DNA from: Megalopta genalis
Taxonomy: Eukaryota; Arthropoda; Insecta; Hymenoptera; Halictidae
DNA: 64,000 bases
Assembly: GCF_051020955.1 (NCBI RefSeq)
Contig: NC_135016.1
Coordinates: 10,186,001-10,250,000 of the forward strand
Reading direction: 5' to 3'
Shown here: one piece after another, positions 60,313 to 64,000 of the stretch
How positions within the stretch are numbered: the stretch's first letter is position 1
How the letters are laid out: every line of letters begins with the position of its first letter
Notes under the pieces: model-generated
Seen by the model: the letters and a program-made list of their open reading frames with translations, nothing else
The model's database searches: none
Told to the model about the DNA's origin: nothing
Translations under genes and position numbers: made by a program

Positions 60313-60905
60313 GAAGCTGATGGTACCGGAGGAGGAGACCAAGGGAAGATGGAAGAGAGTGAAGGCTCGAGGCGCCATGTTGCTGGCGATGACAAGAAAC
60401 CCGATGCGACGGTAGCCAAGCCAACAGTGCAGGCACAGGCGCTTGCTCGGACGCCTTGATTGGCCGATTACAGATTATGCACGCTGCACCCTGCTGGGAC
60501 GATCCACGGCCGCGAGCTTTACCGACAACGCTCGCCGCGCTACCAGGCCCCATGCCGCCGGCAAAAAGTCTACGCGGATTGCCAACTTGATTTCACGACT
60601 TCCTGCAGGAACTACCCTACGCTAGTGCCGACTTACAGCTATTTTTCCGCGACGCTTGAATCAGCTGCCATTTTTCTCGAATTATTTATTGAGGGACTTC
60701 TCCGCTATCTCGTTGGATGTTTGGTAGACGGCAACTTTTGCTTCGACGTTTTCGAAGTTGCGATCCTTGAGGTCCGTAGGGGTTGGTAAGTTTCATATTG
60801 GAGGAGAAGGGAGGCAAGATGCAGACCATCTGAAATAGCCATTTTTAACTTCTTGCTTCCGAATAGAATATTTTAGTTTGAAGTGTTGGATAGCGTGGTT
60901 CATGT
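60313..60905. other. GC-rich stretch with donor-like site
   Basis: A 109-codon + strand frame (60460-60789) ends around GGTTG/GTAAGT at 60786. No motif is recognised, and the frame has a stop within the donor site. Weak evidence only. Confidence 0.25.
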
Positions 60906-61012
60906 CGTATGTGTGTATTTATTCATATTTTTGATGTGTGTATTTATTCATATTTTTATGTGTGTATTTATTAATATTTGTTGTGTGTATTTATTCATAT
61001 TTTTTATGTATG
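60906..61012. repeat. 24-bp minisatellite, about 4 units
   Basis: GTGTGTATTTATTCATATTT units start at 60911, 60936, 60960 and 60983. Confidence 0.9.
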
Positions 61013-62534
61013 TATACAACCCTCCGCTGTCACACACACTGGGTCAAAATGTTCCACGTTCTTTTTCTCGAGAAAATGATAATTGTCACGAGAAGAGTGA
61101 AATTCACAATTAATTTCATATACTTAGAAGTGAGATATCAAGTTCCAATGAAGGAAACGATGTTCTATAATGTTCAACTTATATTCTGAAATTTTTGAGT
61201 CCCAATAATATTGTTAGCTTTTGAGTGACGACTGTTTGAGCACTGAACCGGGTCTGAGTGACCCGGTATAACAAACGCGTTTCGCATAAAAATGTGACAA
61301 CAAAGGGTTGAAAAAATTATGTTACAAGTAGACTATTAAATTTTATTCCGAAGATTTAGAAGATCCGTATTCGTGGGAATTATTTCTAAAAATATCCTTC
61401 ATCATCTGCTTGGATTATTTAGAGGGTGTATAGGTTTGGCTTGAAACTGTCAGAGTTACAAATTGATAGACCGCAGACCCCTTCGAAAGAACTATAAATT
61501 CGGGATTGTCCTAAATATATGCATAAATCTCTATCACTCTGAAGTCATTATTATAGACAGTGTCACAAAAATCTTCAATAAAAGGTTCACACTTTCAAAT
61601 ATTTTCAAGTAGTTAATTAAATTCCTAACACTACGTATTTTTTTTTTTTTTTTATTATCATTTTATTAATATAATATCAATTAGTTCAGTGAGACAGCTG
61701 ATCTACTTCACTTATACAAGCACTCAAGGCTACCGACATATTTATTTTACTTCACCGAAATCATTAAAGCAGAAAATAAATCCTCACTTGTTAACGCAAG
61801 CAATTTTCATAAAGACAATTGATAAATAAAGAAAATAGAGATCCGCGATCTAGTCATTATAAAAAAAAAACATTTAAACAGTCCCGTTTCTTTTCCCAAC
61901 TTTCTCGAAAATACAGCAACGAACCATGCTCAAAAAATAATACCCAAGAAAACGGTCATCAAGTTACAATATCTTTGCTAATTACGATACGAAATAAGTA
62001 ATTCATAGGTGGCCTATCAAGCGATCAGCTGCTATCTCTGACAAAGCGCTGTGAAACGGCGACGTAGAACGAACGAAAGAAAAGATTGATTTGGTTGCGG
62101 TCGACCCCTATCCCGAGCACGTCAAAAGGCTAAAGGTTTTCTCATAGGTACGCACGCCGTGATACGCAACTGCGTATCGCGTAATCACGGGATAACTGGC
62201 TGTCGTGCTCGATGATGTCGTCGCAGGGGGTCCCGGACCGGATAATTTCATTAGCCTGAGCACCGCGGGAGTTATTCCCCTCTCTTGCCTCCCTCCTATG
62301 GTCGAGGGAATCGAGCGCGACGCAGCCTGATGAGTAATAGCGGCAGCGCGTCAGGTTGTTTGCAAAATAACCACTCGTAATGACTCTTGACGGCGATTTT
62401 GAGAACTGTATCTTCGGTACCATCCTGGCGAAATTGTACTACATCTTGCGAACTATGTTTGTGAAATGCTCCGCAGCTCAAAATAATTAAAGATAATATA
62501 TTCCAATCCTCAATGGATGTTCTGCTGAAAATTC
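61013..62534. other. Mostly AT-rich non-coding DNA
   Basis: Contains an isolated transposon-end-like segment (dyad ACCGGGTC/GACCCGGT at 61247-61267, then CAAAGGGTTG at 61301), a T-run near 61640 and a GC-richer patch at 62020-62450 with overlapping dyads at 62157-62190. No gene is recognised. Confidence 0.45.
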
Positions 62535-62722
62535 TACTCAAATAAATAAACGTTACAACATCTAAACTGCTATTTGAGTAGAATTTAGCACAGAAAAAAT
62601 AGCACAGAAATAAATAAACGTTACAACATCTAAACTGTTATTTGAGTAGAATTTAGCACAGAAAAAATAGCACAGAAATAAATAAACGTTACAATATCTA
62701 AACTGTTATTTCTGTGCTATCG
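62535..62722. repeat. 68-bp tandem array, about 2.8 units
   Basis: AATAAATAAACGTTACAACA starts at 62541, 62609 and 62677. The units are almost identical, with one or two changes, so this is the youngest array in the window. GAATTTAGCACAGAAAAAAT links the units. Confidence 0.95.
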
Positions 62723-63605
62723 AGTCTAAGAATTTGGTTTACCGTCGACTGCAACAGAATTTTGATCAGCTGAACTGCTGATAGATGAATTTAGTGTTAT
62801 TCAAGCATGTTTCACATGTAAATGTACTTCAGCCTACAACGATCCGGTAGTAATATTATTCATTGCGTAAGTCACAGAAAATGTTCAGTCTGACAGCGTA
62901 TCTAAATAAACGTCTTTATGATTGGCTAAATTCATGATTGTATAGTTGGTTTAGATGATCGAAATTCTATCGTAATTCCACCTAGATTATAATTCTCTAG
63001 CATCCAGCTTAAGCTAGTAGGTAGATCTGTTAGAATTGTTAGATCCAATCGGTAGATCACTGTTGATCTTGATGAAGTAGGTTGCAAACTATGTGAAATA
63101 CAATTGTTGCGTAAAGCATCGACTTTTGTGACAAAATACGAATTATTTACCTAATCAAGATTTTGTTATACCTGTTCCTCTTTTTTAAGTGCAGCGTTGT
63201 TCACTTACGAGTGACACTAATTCTTGACTTGTTTTCAAAATCAATTTTCACTCTAGTATATTCGAAGAAACTGAATTGGACACGGATGTTTAGAATGCAA
63301 GAGTATTAAAATATCATTTATCACGATTTTTAACTTTCGAGTTTCGGTTTCGTTTAGTGGGACCTTTTGGGGGATTCTTTTTTATTATCCTGCAGTTTCA
63401 ACCTTTATAAACTTTTTACTCTGGAAATTCAGATACACACAAGTATAATCGCTATAGCATTATCATATTTTTTGTTGAATGTATACCGTGTGGTTCGGAT
63501 TGATTTTCGCCATTCTACGTGTCGATACTATTTTCGGTTGAGAGATTTGAGAGTCTATGAGCCGTCGGTTTGGGGAACACGACCGCCAGTTTTCGCAACC
63601 GCGGA
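62723..63605. other. AT-rich non-coding stretch
   Basis: No repeat or gene is recognised. Confidence 0.5.
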
Positions 63606-63878
63606 TAATTGAACGAAGACGTCTTAATTGGCCCGGATCATCCGGTCTCGGGCTAAATCGGCAGCACACGAGGAGACCAGCGCGCGAGGTTCGCTCCAAT
63701 TAGCTCCGAGCTGCGATTACAGTCTTATAAATCGTTAATTGGAAACCGTGGGACTATCCGCGAGAAATCCGCGGCACCGGGAAGGCCAGCCCCAATTAGC
63801 TTTTGACCAGAGCTCACCCCTTTCCGCGGCAGTCCTAATAAATCGTTAATTGGAAACCAGCCACCGCAAGGATAATTA
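63606..63878. promoter_or_regulatory. Homeodomain-core motif cluster
   Basis: Seven TAATTG/CAATTA/TAATTA cores lie within 273 bp of GC-rich DNA: 63606, 63625, 63698, 63736, 63793, 63847 and 63873. Two of them sit in the repeated phrase AAATCGTTAATTGGAAACC (63729 and 63840) and two in CCAATTAGCT (63697 and 63792), in the same order, so part of the cluster is a duplication of about 100 bp. The cores match Antennapedia-class homeodomain sites. Function as an enhancer is inference. Confidence 0.35.
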
Positions 63879-64000
63879 GCGGAAAGCCTTTCGGTGTCCG
63901 CCACGAAAACCTGAAAAACTTCCCGCGAATATTTATGATCGTCTCGTTAACGTTCCCTAAGGATTGCCCACTGGACACTGACGCAACCCTATCCCCGATG
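63879..64000. other. GC-rich window edge
   Basis: Contains AATATTTATGATCG and continues the composition of the motif cluster. Nothing else is recognised. Confidence 0.4.

Noticed and set aside
60070..60553. Frames encoding YIYIYI and ERERER runs
   Set aside because: Translations of the compound TACA/TA/GA microsatellite.

Overview
This window looks like nuclear DNA of an insect, most likely a hymenopteran (bee, ant or relative). It is almost entirely non-coding: intergenic DNA, very long introns, or both. The inference rests on four things. There are no bacterial-style genes and no tRNA, rRNA or CRISPR array. Base composition alternates between AT-rich and GC-rich blocks of roughly 0.5-1.5 kb. 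CT/GA, AT and GCGGC simple repeats are frequent. Short non-autonomous DNA transposons with TTAA or TA target sites are numerous. The species cannot be named from sequence alone, and no open reading frame matches a protein family that I recognise.

Layout. 1-4243: AT-rich DNA with a dispersed repeat (family A, second copy at 21518) and a directly duplicated TTAA-bounded element at 3685-4243. 4244-9700: alternating GC-rich and AT-rich blocks without recognisable genes. 9700-12345: a hairpin MITE (E1) inside a duplicated segment, then a 183-bp tandem array. 12346-17364: GC-rich blocks, a 120-bp array, a 28-bp array and a TTAA element. 17365-25022: an inverted copy of the 3.7-kb element, a long CT tract, repeat A2 and a 10-bp minisatellite. 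25022-31570: a foldback repeat, a three-unit array split by a MITE with 41-bp terminal inverted repeats, and a cluster of decayed TTAA elements. 31571-36991: a 27-bp AT-rich array and two local duplications. 36992-43010: TTAA families J and C, and a 95-bp array interrupted by hairpin MITE E2. 43011-48234: a GC-rich, promoter-like region with a candidate first coding exon ending at 46195, then family C3 and MITE F1. 48235-53042: hairpin MITEs E3 and E4. 53043-59085: three tandem arrays, including a regular 103-bp array. 59086-64000: microsatellites, a fresh 68-bp triplication and a terminal cluster of homeodomain-core motifs.

Main conclusions. (1) At least five TTAA-flanked MITE families are present; four of them show dyads inside the termini and one (I) shows none. 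They resemble piggyBac-type non-autonomous elements. (2) A TA-flanked, nearly full-length hairpin MITE occurs four times and could yield hairpin RNA if transcribed. (3) Three MITE insertions sit inside local tandem duplications. (4) Arrays and MITEs lie almost only in the AT-rich blocks. (5) The only gene-like signals are a weak first-exon candidate on the + strand, a few isolated splice-like sites and a homeodomain-site cluster at the right edge. These would fit a long-intron or regulatory landscape, but that is inference.
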